DNA of 64,000 nucleotides from an uncultured Celeribacter sp. (GTDB lineage Bacteria > Pseudomonadota > Alphaproteobacteria > Rhodobacterales > Rhodobacteraceae), in assembly GCF_963675965.1 (NCBI RefSeq), contig NZ_OY780935.1, forward strand, positions 2,468,501-2,532,500, written 5' to 3'. The translations under genes were made by a program, and so were the position numbers. This document shows, piece after piece, positions 17,541 through 25,562 of this stretch. A model generated the notes under the pieces. That model was not told where the DNA came from. It made no database searches and was given only the letters and a program-made list of their open reading frames with translations. Numbering within the stretch: the stretch's first letter is position 1; the number at the start of each line of letters is the position of its first letter.

Positions 17541-18829
17541 TGTCCGGGATTGCTATTGGAGCTCTTGCTCTTACGGCTGCCATTGTTCTGATCGGCCTGC
17601 GGGTCCACATCGGTTTGGCTCTTGGGGTCATGGCGATCCTTGGGATTCAGGGGATTGTGGGCACCTCGGCAACGATGGCCGTGTTGAAAAGCCTGCCCTT
17701 CGAGTTTGCAGCCAGCTGGGAGCTGTCCGCCATCCCGATGTTCCTTTTCATGGGGAATGTCGTGTTCCATTCCGGCATGACGGACAGTTTGTTTCGCGCG
17801 GCGCGGGTGTGGATGTCACGTCTGCCAGGAGGGCTTGCGATTGCAACCAACTTTGCCTGCGCCGGCTTTGCGGCGGCCTCCGGTTCGAGCCTTGCGACGA
17901 CAATCTCCATGGGGCGGATCGCCATTCCCGAAATGCGCCGTTATGGCTACGATCAGGGCTTGGCCACCGGGGTCGTCGCTGCTGCCGGGACATTGGGTTC
18001 TCTGATCCCGCCCAGCATTCTGCTGGTGCTCTACGGCATTTTCGCCAAGGTTTCTGTCACCAAGCTCTTCGTTGCGGCGATCATTCCAGGTGTGATGACC
18101 GCGTTGATTTATGGCGCGATGATCATGATCCGCTGTACGCTAAACCCGAAACTGGCACCGCAACCCGACGAACGCGCGAGCTGGTCCGAAAAGCTACATG
18201 TGCTGCGTGAAATCTGGCCGCTTCCAGTTCTTGTGATTGGTGTGATCGGTTCGATTTATAGCGGCATCGCCACTGCCACTGAAGCGGGGGCTGTCGGGGC
18301 CGTTCTGGCACTGGTTATTGCGTTGGCACAGGGCCGACTGACTCTCAGAAAATTTCGCATCAGCGTGGTTGAATCTGTCCAGACCACTGGATCACTGTTC
18401 TTTATTGCGTTGGGGGCCATTTTGATGGTGCGCCTTATGGCGTTCAGCGGCCTGCCTGATGAAATCGCCTCGATTATTGCGGCTCATGACATTGCGCCCT
18501 GGCAATTGCTGGCCATCACCGTTGTGATTTTCCTGATTATGGGCTGCCTGATTGACCCGATGGGGATGATGCTTCTGGCGCTGCCGGTGTTCTTGCCGAT
18601 GTTCCAAACCGCCGGGTTCAACATGATCTGGTTTGGGATTCTCATCGTGAAATTCGTTGAAATCGGTCTTTTGACGCCACCGTTGGGGCTGAATGTTTTT
18701 GCAGTCAAGTCTCTCGAAAAGGACATCTCTTTGGGGGTGATTTTCCGGGGCGTGGGCTGGTTCCTGGTCTGTGAAGTGATCGTTGTCACGATCCTCTGCG
18801 TCTTTCCCGGCATCGTCCATTTCTTGTGA
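17540..18829 (+). CDS. TRAP transporter large membrane subunit (DctM type), system B
   Basis: A 429-residue membrane protein with about 12 transmembrane segments and the DctM blocks FEFAASWELSAIPMFLFMG, LPGGLAIATNFACAGFAAASG and GSLIPPSILLVLYG. It is the channel subunit of the second TRAP importer. It is closely similar along its whole length to the large subunit at 5821, down to the C-terminal GWFLVCEVIVVTILCVFPGI. The start at 17540 overlaps the stop of the small subunit by one base. Confidence 0.93.
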   Translation: MSGIAIGALALTAAIVLIGLRVHIGLALGVMAILGIQGIVGTSATMAVLKSLPFEFAASWELSAIPMFLFMGNVVFHSGMTDSLFRAARVWMSRLPGGLAIATNFACAGFAAASGSSLATTISMGRIAIPEMRRYGYDQGLATGVVAAAGTLGSLIPPSILLVLYGIFAKVSVTKLFVAAIIPGVMTALIYGAMIMIRCTLNPKLAPQPDERASWSEKLHVLREIWPLPVLVIGVIGSIYSGIATATEAGAVGAVLALVIALAQGRLTLRKFRISVVESVQTTGSLFFIALGAILMVRLMAFSGLPDEIASIIAAHDIAPWQLLAITVVIFLIMGCLIDPMGMMLLALPVFLPMFQTAGFNMIWFGILIVKFVEIGLLTPPLGLNVFAVKSLEKDISLGVIFRGVGWFLVCEVIVVTILCVFPGIVHFL

Positions 18830-18905
18830 TCAGGGCACAGAGATCACTTGGAGGAAACAATAAAAAACACTGTGTTACTCGAATATTGTCATCAAGGAGG
18901 AAGTG

Positions 18906-20018
18906 ATGAATTCACACATTAAAGCAACTGGGATTGCAGCGTTTGTCGCGGTACTGGGCATTGGCGCTGCCTGTGCAGAACAGATTTCATTCAACGTTTG
19001 GGTCCCCCCAAGCGAGGTCATCGTTGAAGAGATGTTCAAGCCCTATTTCGAGGCGGTTGAGACCGCGACCGACAAGGAAGCGCGTTTTCAACTCTTCACG
19101 GCCGGTCAGATGCTCGGCCCGCTCAACACTATGCAAGGGGTTCGGGATGGCGCGGTTAAAGGGGGGATGATCGATGCCTCCTACTATAGCAACGATCTGC
19201 CTTATACGGCGACCTTTGGCGACTTGATCGCATTTTCCCCGGATCCCATCGCCGGGGCGGGTGCAAGTCTTGAAACCTTTTTCAAGGACTGCCCGGATTG
19301 CCTTTCTGAGTTCGAGGAAAACAATCTTGTGGCCCTCGGCGGCACGGCCACCGCGCCTTATACCATCATGTGCTCCAAAGAGATCGAGAGCCTGGAGGAT
19401 CTTAAAGGACTGCGTGTGCGTGGATCGATCGACTATCACTTTGCGCTGATCAACGCGCTTGGTGCAAATGGGGTGAATATTCCCTTCGGGGATATTGCCC
19501 AGTCCTTCGAGCGAGGCAATGTGGATTGCCTGTTGGGCGGTCCCACCTGGATGGAAACCTTTGGCATCACCGAACTGATCAAATCGCGCCTTTCGAGCGT
19601 CAGTTTTGGCACGATTTCGCTTCCAGCAATGCTGAGCTTTCAGCGCAGCTCTTGGGAGGGCTGGAGCGACGGTATCCGTGCGGCTCTGATCGAAAATGCG
19701 CCGGAGTACGTCGCGAGCGGTACGATTAAAGTGATGAAAAGCGATGAAGACGCGGCGGCCAAGGCACATGACGCCGGAATGGTTGAGGTCGATCTCGGCG
19801 AAAGCCTTGAAGCCCTGCGGGACGCCTTTTTGGTGTCTGAACGGGCACGTCTGATCGAAGCGGGCAAAGCGCGGGGCGCAGAAAATGTCGAGGCGTTGCT
19901 GGACGCTTTCCTTCAGAACTACGCCGAATGGGAAAGCTTGTCGCAGGAGATCAATGGCGACAAAGACAGGTTCGCGGATGCTTTGCGTGAACGGGTTTAT
20001 TCCGATTTTCCCATGTAA
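18906..20018 (+). CDS. TRAP transporter periplasmic solute-binding protein (DctP type), system B
   Basis: A 370-residue exported protein with a signal peptide ending near GAACA. It has the CPxC pair (DCPDC) and further cysteines (IMCSKE, VDCLLG) at the same positions as the binding protein at 7164. It is the recognition subunit of TRAP B. The ATG at 18906 follows AAGGAGGAAG; a GTG one codon earlier is also possible. The two binding proteins have clearly diverged outside the core motifs, so they may bind different compounds of one pathway. A good terminator follows. Confidence 0.9.
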   Translation: MNSHIKATGIAAFVAVLGIGAACAEQISFNVWVPPSEVIVEEMFKPYFEAVETATDKEARFQLFTAGQMLGPLNTMQGVRDGAVKGGMIDASYYSNDLPYTATFGDLIAFSPDPIAGAGASLETFFKDCPDCLSEFEENNLVALGGTATAPYTIMCSKEIESLEDLKGLRVRGSIDYHFALINALGANGVNIPFGDIAQSFERGNVDCLLGGPTWMETFGITELIKSRLSSVSFGTISLPAMLSFQRSSWEGWSDGIRAALIENAPEYVASGTIKVMKSDEDAAAKAHDAGMVEVDLGESLEALRDAFLVSERARLIEAGKARGAENVEALLDAFLQNYAEWESLSQEINGDKDRFADALRERVYSDFPM

Positions 20019-20025
20019 GTGTTTC

Positions 20026-20063
20026 GAAAGCGGGTTGGAAAACAGCCCGCTTTCCATTTTTTC
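20026..20063 (+). terminator. Rho-independent terminator after the TRAP B operon
   Basis: GAAAGCGGG (20026-20034) and CCCGCTTTC (20046-20054) form a perfect 9-base stem with an 11-base loop, followed by ATTTTTTC. Confidence 0.85.
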
Positions 20064-20097
20064 TCGATGACTTTCGGCAATAAGAAAAGGCAACGCA

Positions 20098-21324
20098 GTG
20101 ATAGAACCCCCTTCCCAAGTTCGCACAGCAGCGCCGCAAAAGGTGTCCGAGATGCGTATGGGGGTCGTTGGGGGGATCATGTCCGCGACCGGGCCAATCT
20201 CTATCACTCTGCTGACACCTGCATTTCCGGTTCTGAGCGATGTGTTTGCCGCCAATGATGAGGCGATCACGGGAGCGGCGTCTCTGTTCTTCGTAGGATT
20301 TGCAGCCGCGCATCTGATCTGTGGTGCGCTGTCTGACGGATTGGGGCGACGGACGGTTGGCATCGGTTTTTTCGGGCTCTACGTGCTTGCTGGGATGGCC
20401 GCCTGTTTCGCCTCAACCATGGAGGTGTTTCTTGCTGCCCGGTTCGTTCAGGGAATTGGAGCTTCGGCGGGCATTTCAATCTCGCGTGCTTTGGTGCGCG
20501 ATCTGTTCGTTGGGCAACAGTCTGCCCGTGTGGTCAATCTTATGTATATCGTCATCGGTATTGGCCCGGCTCTGGCGCCGACTGTCGGCAGTTTTCTGCT
20601 AGGAGCTTTTGGCTATCAAAGCCTTTTTGTCTTTATGATCATGCATGGCAGCGCGATGATTTTCTTTCTGCTTTACATGATCCCGGATACGGTCTCTGTC
20701 GATGCGCGACGCATTCGGTTTGGCCTGCTGATGCGCAACTTTACACAGCTTTTGAACAACCGCGCATTCCTTCTACCAACGCTTGCAATTTCAGGTGTCA
20801 GCGGCGCTCTTTATGGGCAGTCGGCGATTGTTCCATTTCTCTTGATGTCCGATATCGGACTGTCTCCCGTGCAATTCGGTCTGGCCATGTTTGTGCATGC
20901 TGGTTGCCATGTGAGCGGGTCTTTCTCCGCCAAGTTTTGGTTGCGACGGCGCGCTGCCCGCGATCTTATCCCTTGGGCGCAGGCCACCATCGCGGTCTCC
21001 GCTCTTTGGCTCTTTATCGCGATGATGACCCGGCAGCCGACGGTTTTCAATGTCATTGCGCCACTCAGTCTGGCCGCTTTCGGAGCTGCGCATTCTTATC
21101 CGGCCTTTGTTACGGCGGGGTTCAGTAATTTCCCAAAGATCGCGGGCGCAGCAGCCTCTTTGGTCGGTTTTATGCAGATGGGGGCAGGGTTTCTGGTCGG
21201 ATTGGCGGCGGGAATGATCGGCCTGCCGAATGTGGCTTTGGGTGTTGCAGTCACGGTCAGCTTGTTGATCGCAAGTGCAAGCGGGTGTGCGTGGCATCTT
21301 CTGTCACGTGACGACCCGCGCTAG
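20098..21324 (+). CDS. MFS transporter, Bcr/CflA drug-resistance type
   Basis: A 408-residue protein with 12 predicted membrane segments. It has the MFS motif LICGALSDGLGRRTV between segments 2 and 3 and ARFVQGIGASAGISISRALVRDL, which is characteristic of Bcr/CflA exporters. It would expel a toxic compound or pathway intermediate by proton exchange. The likely start is the GTG at 20098 behind AAAAGG; an ATG at 20152 is the alternative. It is convergent with the IclR gene, with only 22 bases between them. Confidence 0.87.
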   Translation: MIEPPSQVRTAAPQKVSEMRMGVVGGIMSATGPISITLLTPAFPVLSDVFAANDEAITGAASLFFVGFAAAHLICGALSDGLGRRTVGIGFFGLYVLAGMAACFASTMEVFLAARFVQGIGASAGISISRALVRDLFVGQQSARVVNLMYIVIGIGPALAPTVGSFLLGAFGYQSLFVFMIMHGSAMIFFLLYMIPDTVSVDARRIRFGLLMRNFTQLLNNRAFLLPTLAISGVSGALYGQSAIVPFLLMSDIGLSPVQFGLAMFVHAGCHVSGSFSAKFWLRRRAARDLIPWAQATIAVSALWLFIAMMTRQPTVFNVIAPLSLAAFGAAHSYPAFVTAGFSNFPKIAGAAASLVGFMQMGAGFLVGLAAGMIGLPNVALGVAVTVSLLIASASGCAWHLLSRDDPR

Positions 21325-21346
21325 CGGCAGGTGCGAAGATCTTTCC

Positions 21347-22135
21347 CTACTGAGCGGCAATATACCCCAAAGCTGTGCTCAATGCGGCCGCCTGAGGCAG
21401 GAGGATACCGAGGATCCGCTCCTGAATGTCGGATGTAAAACGCATTTCGGGCACGGTGACGCAAAGGGAGCCGATCACCATGTTCGTCTTGTCAAAGACC
21501 GGGGCGCCGATGGCAACCGCGCCTTCGATAGTTTGACCTTGTGAAAGGGCATACCCCTGAACACGCATCGCATCCATTTGTGCGAGATACTGTTCTTTTG
21601 CAGGCAGTTTTGTGCCAGTGGCAGGGAAAATATCCGTGCTGCGGCTGTCATATAGATCTTCTTGCTCTGAGCGGGGAAGAAAGGCGACAATGGACTGGCC
21701 TGTTGCGCCCCAGAGTGGGCTGCGGGTGGCAAAAAGTTCAGTCGCATATTGCAACGGATTGGCCGAGTTCACCACGCCGACCACTGTGATCAGTTTGCGC
21801 GGACGCAAGTAGCTGACCACAACACATGTTTCATTCGCATCTTCGACGACCCGCTCCATATAGGGCCGGGCAATGTCGGACAGCGACGTCTTCCCAGCAA
21901 CCAGCGAGGCGATACGAATAAATTCCGGGCCTACGCTGTAGCGTTTGCGTTCTGGATCGAAAGCGATGATGTCGTCCTCGCTGAGGAGATGCAAAAGCCG
22001 ATGCGCGGTGCTCGGTGCAAGCCCTGTCTGAGCAGAGAGGTCTTTAATGGACACGTCACCGTTGGCTTCTGCAAAAACCTGTAGGATACGAATGGCTCTG
22101 GCGACTGTTCCGCTGCGCGCTTTTTCTTCACCCAT
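21347..22135 (-). CDS. IclR-family transcriptional regulator, second copy
   Basis: A 262-residue protein with an N-terminal winged helix-turn-helix (IKDLSAQTGLAPSTAHRLLHLL) and the complete C-terminal IclR effector domain (SLCVTVPEMRF near the end). I chose the ATG at 22135. An upstream TTG at 22177 would add 14 residues and is less likely. It is divergent from the second P450 gene and may regulate it or the MFS gene. It is clearly different in sequence from the IclR protein at 372, so the two probably respond to different signals. Confidence 0.88.
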   Translation of the reverse strand: MGEEKARSGTVARAIRILQVFAEANGDVSIKDLSAQTGLAPSTAHRLLHLLSEDDIIAFDPERKRYSVGPEFIRIASLVAGKTSLSDIARPYMERVVEDANETCVVVSYLRPRKLITVVGVVNSANPLQYATELFATRSPLWGATGQSIVAFLPRSEQEDLYDSRSTDIFPATGTKLPAKEQYLAQMDAMRVQGYALSQGQTIEGAVAIGAPVFDKTNMVIGSLCVTVPEMRFTSDIQERILGILLPQAAALSTALGYIAAQ

Positions 22136-22548
22136 TCTGATTGATATCCCGTCGTTCCTGTCATGCGTTGGCCTCAACCAGAGGCCTTTCTCCCCCTCTT
22201 ATACATTGGCGCGGGGCGTAGACAATGGAAGGGGCGCCTGGCGTAGACTGGGCGAGGTCTCATTTTTCAAAGAGCACTCCGGCAGCGTTGAGAGCAGCCG
22301 CCTAAGCGGATCAGGCGGCACAGATAAAATGCAGAAATATAATTAGACACAAGTCTATCGACTATACTAAAGTAAATCCTAATGGCAATTCTGGTTGGCT
22401 GGCACAGGGGAAGTGCCATTGGAACGCATCTCAATTCTGGGGCAGATCATCGCTTTCCATACATGGAAAAAGATCTCCCCGCATGTCTCTGCCTGCATGG
22501 CGCGGGACATGATCTGGGCAGCCAGGCCATTTCAAGGAGGAGAACCAC
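22136..22548. other. 413-base region between IclR-2 and the second P450
   Basis: This divergent region holds the palindrome at 22344-22357 and, six bases after it, TATACT (22363-22368), a plausible -10 element for the P450 promoter. An AAGGAGGAG site lies just before the P450 start. I see no gene in it. Confidence 0.55.
22344..22357. promoter_or_regulatory. Palindromic operator, copy 2 (TAGAC-N4-GTCTA), before the second P450
   Basis: TAGAC and GTCTA flank ACAA. Twelve of 14 bases equal the site at 2979-2992, about 19 kb away. It lies next to a TATACT element, so a bound protein would block the promoter. The regulator is probably the same at both sites. Confidence 0.55.
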
Positions 22549-23796
22549 ATGACAACCGAAACAACGCTCGAACTACCTGAATTCAACCCGACCAGCGAAG
22601 CAGGTTTTCGTGACCCCGCGGCGATTTGCATCCATGCTCGGCAAGAAAATCCAGTGTTTTTCTACGAACCTTTGGGGGTATGGATCGTGACCCGTCGCGA
22701 CGATGTCGTCAAAGTCGTGACCGAATGGCAGACCTTTTCGTCCGAAGCCAACAACCCCGAAGTTCCCGAAGCCTTTTTGGATCGCTTTCCACAGGATCTG
22801 ATGGACAAAATGGTCACGGCGATGGACCCGCCGCATCACACCCAGGCACGCCGTGTGCTGCAGGCGAGCTTTACAAAGCCAAAACTGGAACCGCTGGCCC
22901 CTGTCATCGAAGCTCGTGCGCATGGCATCATTGATGAAATTCTTGCAGACCCTGCGACGGATCGCAGCGGCTGTGACATCATGAATTCCTATTTTCTAAA
23001 TCTCACCACCAAAACGCTTATGGCGTTGATGGGGCTGCCGGATTCCGATCGGCCTCTGTTCGAGGCCATGCGGACCCATGGTGGAATGATTCTGGCGCAA
23101 ACGCGTGAGGTGTTCCCGGAACCGGCCCGCAGCGAGCTGTGGGAGGCCTATGTGTCCGAAAACGAATATTTCCGCAATCTGGTCGAGGAGCGTCGCGATT
23201 CTGACGCGATTGACGTGATTTCTACATGTGCCTCCGCGCGCCTGCCCAATGGAGATCCCGCGCTTTCGGCGGAACGGATTGCGCAACATATGGCTGAGAT
23301 TGCTTTTGCCGGCACGGATTCGACGGCGCAGGCGATGGCAAATGCGGTGATGTTCCTGCAGGACAAGCCGGAATACGTCAAAGAAGCGCTTTCCAATGCC
23401 GATCTCTGGAGCAATGTATTTGAAGAAACGGTACGCCGTCGTCCCTCCGCTCCGTTCACCGGACGGATTACCACGAAAGAAGTGACGCTGAGCGGTGTGA
23501 CAATTCCCGAAGGGGCTGCAGTGTGGGTGGCGCTTGCCAGTGCCAACACGGACCCCTCCTACCACAAATGCCCGATGGATTTCGACATCCACCGCGAAAA
23601 CCCCTCCGACCATCTGGCCTTCACCACGGGTCGTCACACCTGCCTTGGCTCGCCGTTGGCGCGGATCCAGGGGCCGATCGGCCTGAAGGCGCTTTACGAA
23701 CGTTTACCCGAGCTGCGCATGGTGGCCGATCAACCGCTGGCTTTTGCGGATATTGCGCTGTTGCCGATCCGTCAAAAGTTCCTCGTTCAATGGTAA
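22549..23796 (+). CDS. Cytochrome P450, second of the region
   Basis: A 415-residue soluble P450. The heme ligand is Cys365 in FTTGRHTCLGSPLARIQG, Glu293-x-x-Arg296 lies in EETVR, and the I-helix carries AGTDST (254-259) with the acid-alcohol pair. It is not close to the P450 at 12826, so it should act on another substrate or step. No redox partner is encoded beside it. The shared operator points to the PFOR at 1910 as partner, which is an inference. AAGGAGGAG precedes the ATG. A truncated VOC gene follows. Confidence 0.92.
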   Translation: MTTETTLELPEFNPTSEAGFRDPAAICIHARQENPVFFYEPLGVWIVTRRDDVVKVVTEWQTFSSEANNPEVPEAFLDRFPQDLMDKMVTAMDPPHHTQARRVLQASFTKPKLEPLAPVIEARAHGIIDEILADPATDRSGCDIMNSYFLNLTTKTLMALMGLPDSDRPLFEAMRTHGGMILAQTREVFPEPARSELWEAYVSENEYFRNLVEERRDSDAIDVISTCASARLPNGDPALSAERIAQHMAEIAFAGTDSTAQAMANAVMFLQDKPEYVKEALSNADLWSNVFEETVRRRPSAPFTGRITTKEVTLSGVTIPEGAAVWVALASANTDPSYHKCPMDFDIHRENPSDHLAFTTGRHTCLGSPLARIQGPIGLKALYERLPELRMVADQPLAFADIALLPIRQKFLVQW

Positions 23797-24004
23797 GAGC
23801 GCAGTAAAGATCAGGGTGTGGGGCCCGACCTCTGTGTCGGTGCCTCACCCTCCTTGATATTTGTTCAGGCAGGCGATGAACTGCACCGACGTCTTGCGAC
23901 ATATCTGGTCTGTTTGAAGTGGCGCGATTTCGGTCAGGCCACCCGTAAAGCAAGTGTTACCATGCAGAGCTATGTCATGGGAAAATGACTGGATATTCCT
24001 GACC

Positions 24005-24175
24005 ATGGCAAATGCACTTGTGCCGGAATTCGCGGTCTCGGACTGGCGCAAGTCAAAGCGCTTCTATTGTGAGGTCCTGGGCTTCCAAAGTGTTTATGAG
24101 TGTGAGGCCGGAGGGACCATGCGGTTTGTCTGCTTCAGCAGCTACTCAACGCATCTGGAGATGACGGTCAATTAG
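24005..24175 (+). pseudogene. Truncated VOC-fold (glyoxalase/bleomycin-resistance-like) gene
   Basis: The 56 residues from the ATG at 24005 match the N-terminal half of a VOC-superfamily protein: PEFAVSDWRKSKRFYCEVLGFQSVYE, then GGTMRFVCFSSYSTHLEMT. Full members have 110 residues or more. The reading frame stops eight bases inside the end of the opposing ATPase gene, where homology would have to continue. I read it as a 3-prime-truncated remnant created by a rearrangement at the edge of the catabolic region. A very short functional protein is unlikely. Confidence 0.6.
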
Positions 24176-24707
24176 CCAGTTGCTTACAGACAAAGTCGGC
24201 GCGTGTTGCAATGTCGGCGCGCGGCAGCTCCGTGATTTGGTATCCGAGCGCGGTGTAGGTCTCCCGCATGACGGCGCAGGTCGCTTCGGCCTCGGTGCGG
24301 GTCTGCGTGCGTTCGGTGTCCTGCGTGAAGATCTCATCCCAATACGGCGCCAGGAAGACGCGGGCGTTGTAGCGGGCTGCCTTGGCCGCTGCAGCGATGT
24401 GGGGCGGCACGGGGAGGCCGCAGTGGGTCAGGTAGCCCATTATGTCGGGAATGCCTCGGTCGAAGATCACGGAGCCTGAGAGCGCCTGTGCGGTGCTGTG
24501 GGCGCGCAGGTCGCGCTCCAGCATCCGCTCGGCGTAGGCGATGCGGTCGGCCCAGGGAAGGGCGTCTCCGCCGCTGGCCACCTCCTCGCGGATGATGGCG
24601 CGGCCGGATTCGGGAATTGTGTGAAAGCCGCGACGGGCAAGCTCGGTGATCAGGCTGGTCTTGCCCGCACCGGGGCCGCCCGTCACGACGAAGAACTGGT
24701 CGCTCAT
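24168..24707 (-). CDS. AAA family ATPase (small predicted kinase/ATPase)
   Basis: A 179-residue P-loop protein with Walker A GGPGAGKTS near the N-terminus and a conserved VIFDRGIPDIMGY segment. It matches the small single-domain AAA_28-type ATPases that are common in proteobacteria and of unknown function. The ATG at 24707 has a GAGGA site; longer frames are possible upstream. Its last bases overlap the truncated VOC gene on the other strand. This gene begins the conserved chromosomal part of the window. Confidence 0.75.
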   Translation of the reverse strand: MSDQFFVVTGGPGAGKTSLITELARRGFHTIPESGRAIIREEVASGGDALPWADRIAYAERMLERDLRAHSTAQALSGSVIFDRGIPDIMGYLTHCGLPVPPHIAAAAKAARYNARVFLAPYWDEIFTQDTERTQTRTEAEATCAVMRETYTALGYQITELPRADIATRADFVCKQLAN

Positions 24708-24815
24708 GGGCCATCCTCGGTTTGACAGGGGGAAGGGCTGCGACGGGATCGACACACCCAAAGGCGCGGATCAAAGCAGCATGGATTTTCGTAGGGAAAA
24801 CAGCACTAGTCTGTG

Positions 24816-24838
24816 CGTCAGAGGCAAAACCTCTGACG
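24816..24838. other. Perfect hairpin between the tRNA and ATPase genes
   Basis: CGTCAGAGG and CCTCTGACG form a 9-base stem around CAAAA. It lies downstream of the tRNA and upstream of the ATPase gene on the minus strand and may end the tRNA transcript. Confidence 0.45.
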
Positions 24839-24876
24839 AAAAAGGCAGAACTATCTGGTGCTTTTCAGAAAAAATT

Positions 24877-24952
24877 TGGTGGAGCCTAGCGGGATCGAAC
24901 CGCTGACCTCCTGCATGCCATGCAGGCGCTCTCCCAGCTGAGCTAAGGCCCC
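24877..24952 (-). tRNA. tRNA-Ala (anticodon GGC)
   Basis: Reading the minus strand gives a full 76-base cloverleaf: acceptor stem GGGGCCT with AGGCTCC, D-arm AGCTCAGCTGGGAGAGC, anticodon stem CCTGC/GCAGG with loop ATGGCAT, T-arm with GGTTCGATCC, and an encoded CCA. The anticodon GGC reads the alanine codon GCC. Confidence 0.95.
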
Positions 24953-25093
24953 ATCCGCCCACAATCTGTGGGAATCTGGTGGTGCGAAAGGGGTTGTTTC
25001 CATCCGCCCGCGCTTCCTATTTTGTCTCGCAAAGGGTTGCAAGAGAAAAAATGACAGGCCTGCGAAATTTTTCAGGCCTGCCAAAGCAGCGGT

Positions 25094-25414
25094 TTAATCG
25101 TCGTCGTCGGCAGCGACATCGGCGATTTCATCGAGCGACACGTTGTCCTCGTCATCGTCGTCATCAAGCAGATCGTCATCGATATCCAAATCGGTATCGT
25201 CGTCATCCACGAGCAGATCGTCATCGCCATCGACGAGATCTTTCGAGGGGCTGGTGGGCTCTTTTTCGGCGATGGCCACGCGCGATTTGTTGTTCGCGTC
25301 GAAGGTCACGGTTTCGCCGGTGTAGGGCGACACGATCGGATCGCGGTTCAGGTCGTAGAACCGTTTGCCGGTGGTCGGGCAGACGCGTTTAACGCCCCAT
25401 TCCTCTTTGGGCAT
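25094..25414 (-). CDS. TIGR02300 / FYDLN-acid family protein
   Basis: A 106-residue protein of unknown function found across Alphaproteobacteria. The N-terminal part has the zinc-ribbon-like segment WGVKRVCPTTGKRFYDLNRDPIVSPYTGE. The C-terminal half is almost only Asp with a few Leu and Val. The ATG at 25414 starts MPKEEWG, the usual family start. The family is named after the FYDLN motif and the acidic tail. It stands alone, convergent with nothing, between the tRNA and the divergent metallopeptidase gene. Confidence 0.92.
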   Translation of the reverse strand: MPKEEWGVKRVCPTTGKRFYDLNRDPIVSPYTGETVTFDANNKSRVAIAEKEPTSPSKDLVDGDDDLLVDDDDTDLDIDDDLLDDDDDEDNVSLDEIADVAADDDD

Positions 25415-25562
25415 GTCAAATCCCTTTCGTATGCTGGGTCCAGATGCGGAGATTGACGCGCCATGCCATATCGCAGCGAGGGTGTCAAAGGCTTTTGGCG
25501 GAATCGCAGGGAAAGACTGTGGCACGTGGTCTGCGCGCAGGATAGACAAGGACGAACCTGTC

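Noticed and set aside
18987..20363. 458-codon minus-strand frame opposite the TRAP B binding protein
   Set aside because: It is antisense to a clear exported binding protein and crosses a good terminator; no start or domain supports it.
24877..24952. tRNA-Ala as an integration site for the catabolic region
   Set aside because: I found no duplicated tRNA end, integrase gene or direct repeat in the window, so an island of that type is not supported.
25143..25325. Ser-rich plus-strand frame
   Set aside because: It is the complement of the Asp repeats of the FYDLN protein (GAT/GAC read as ATC/TCG types), not a gene.
25094..25330. Repetitive GTCGTCATC-like tract that could look like a tandem repeat or CRISPR
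   Set aside because: It is the coding sequence of the poly-Asp tail; there are no regular spacers.
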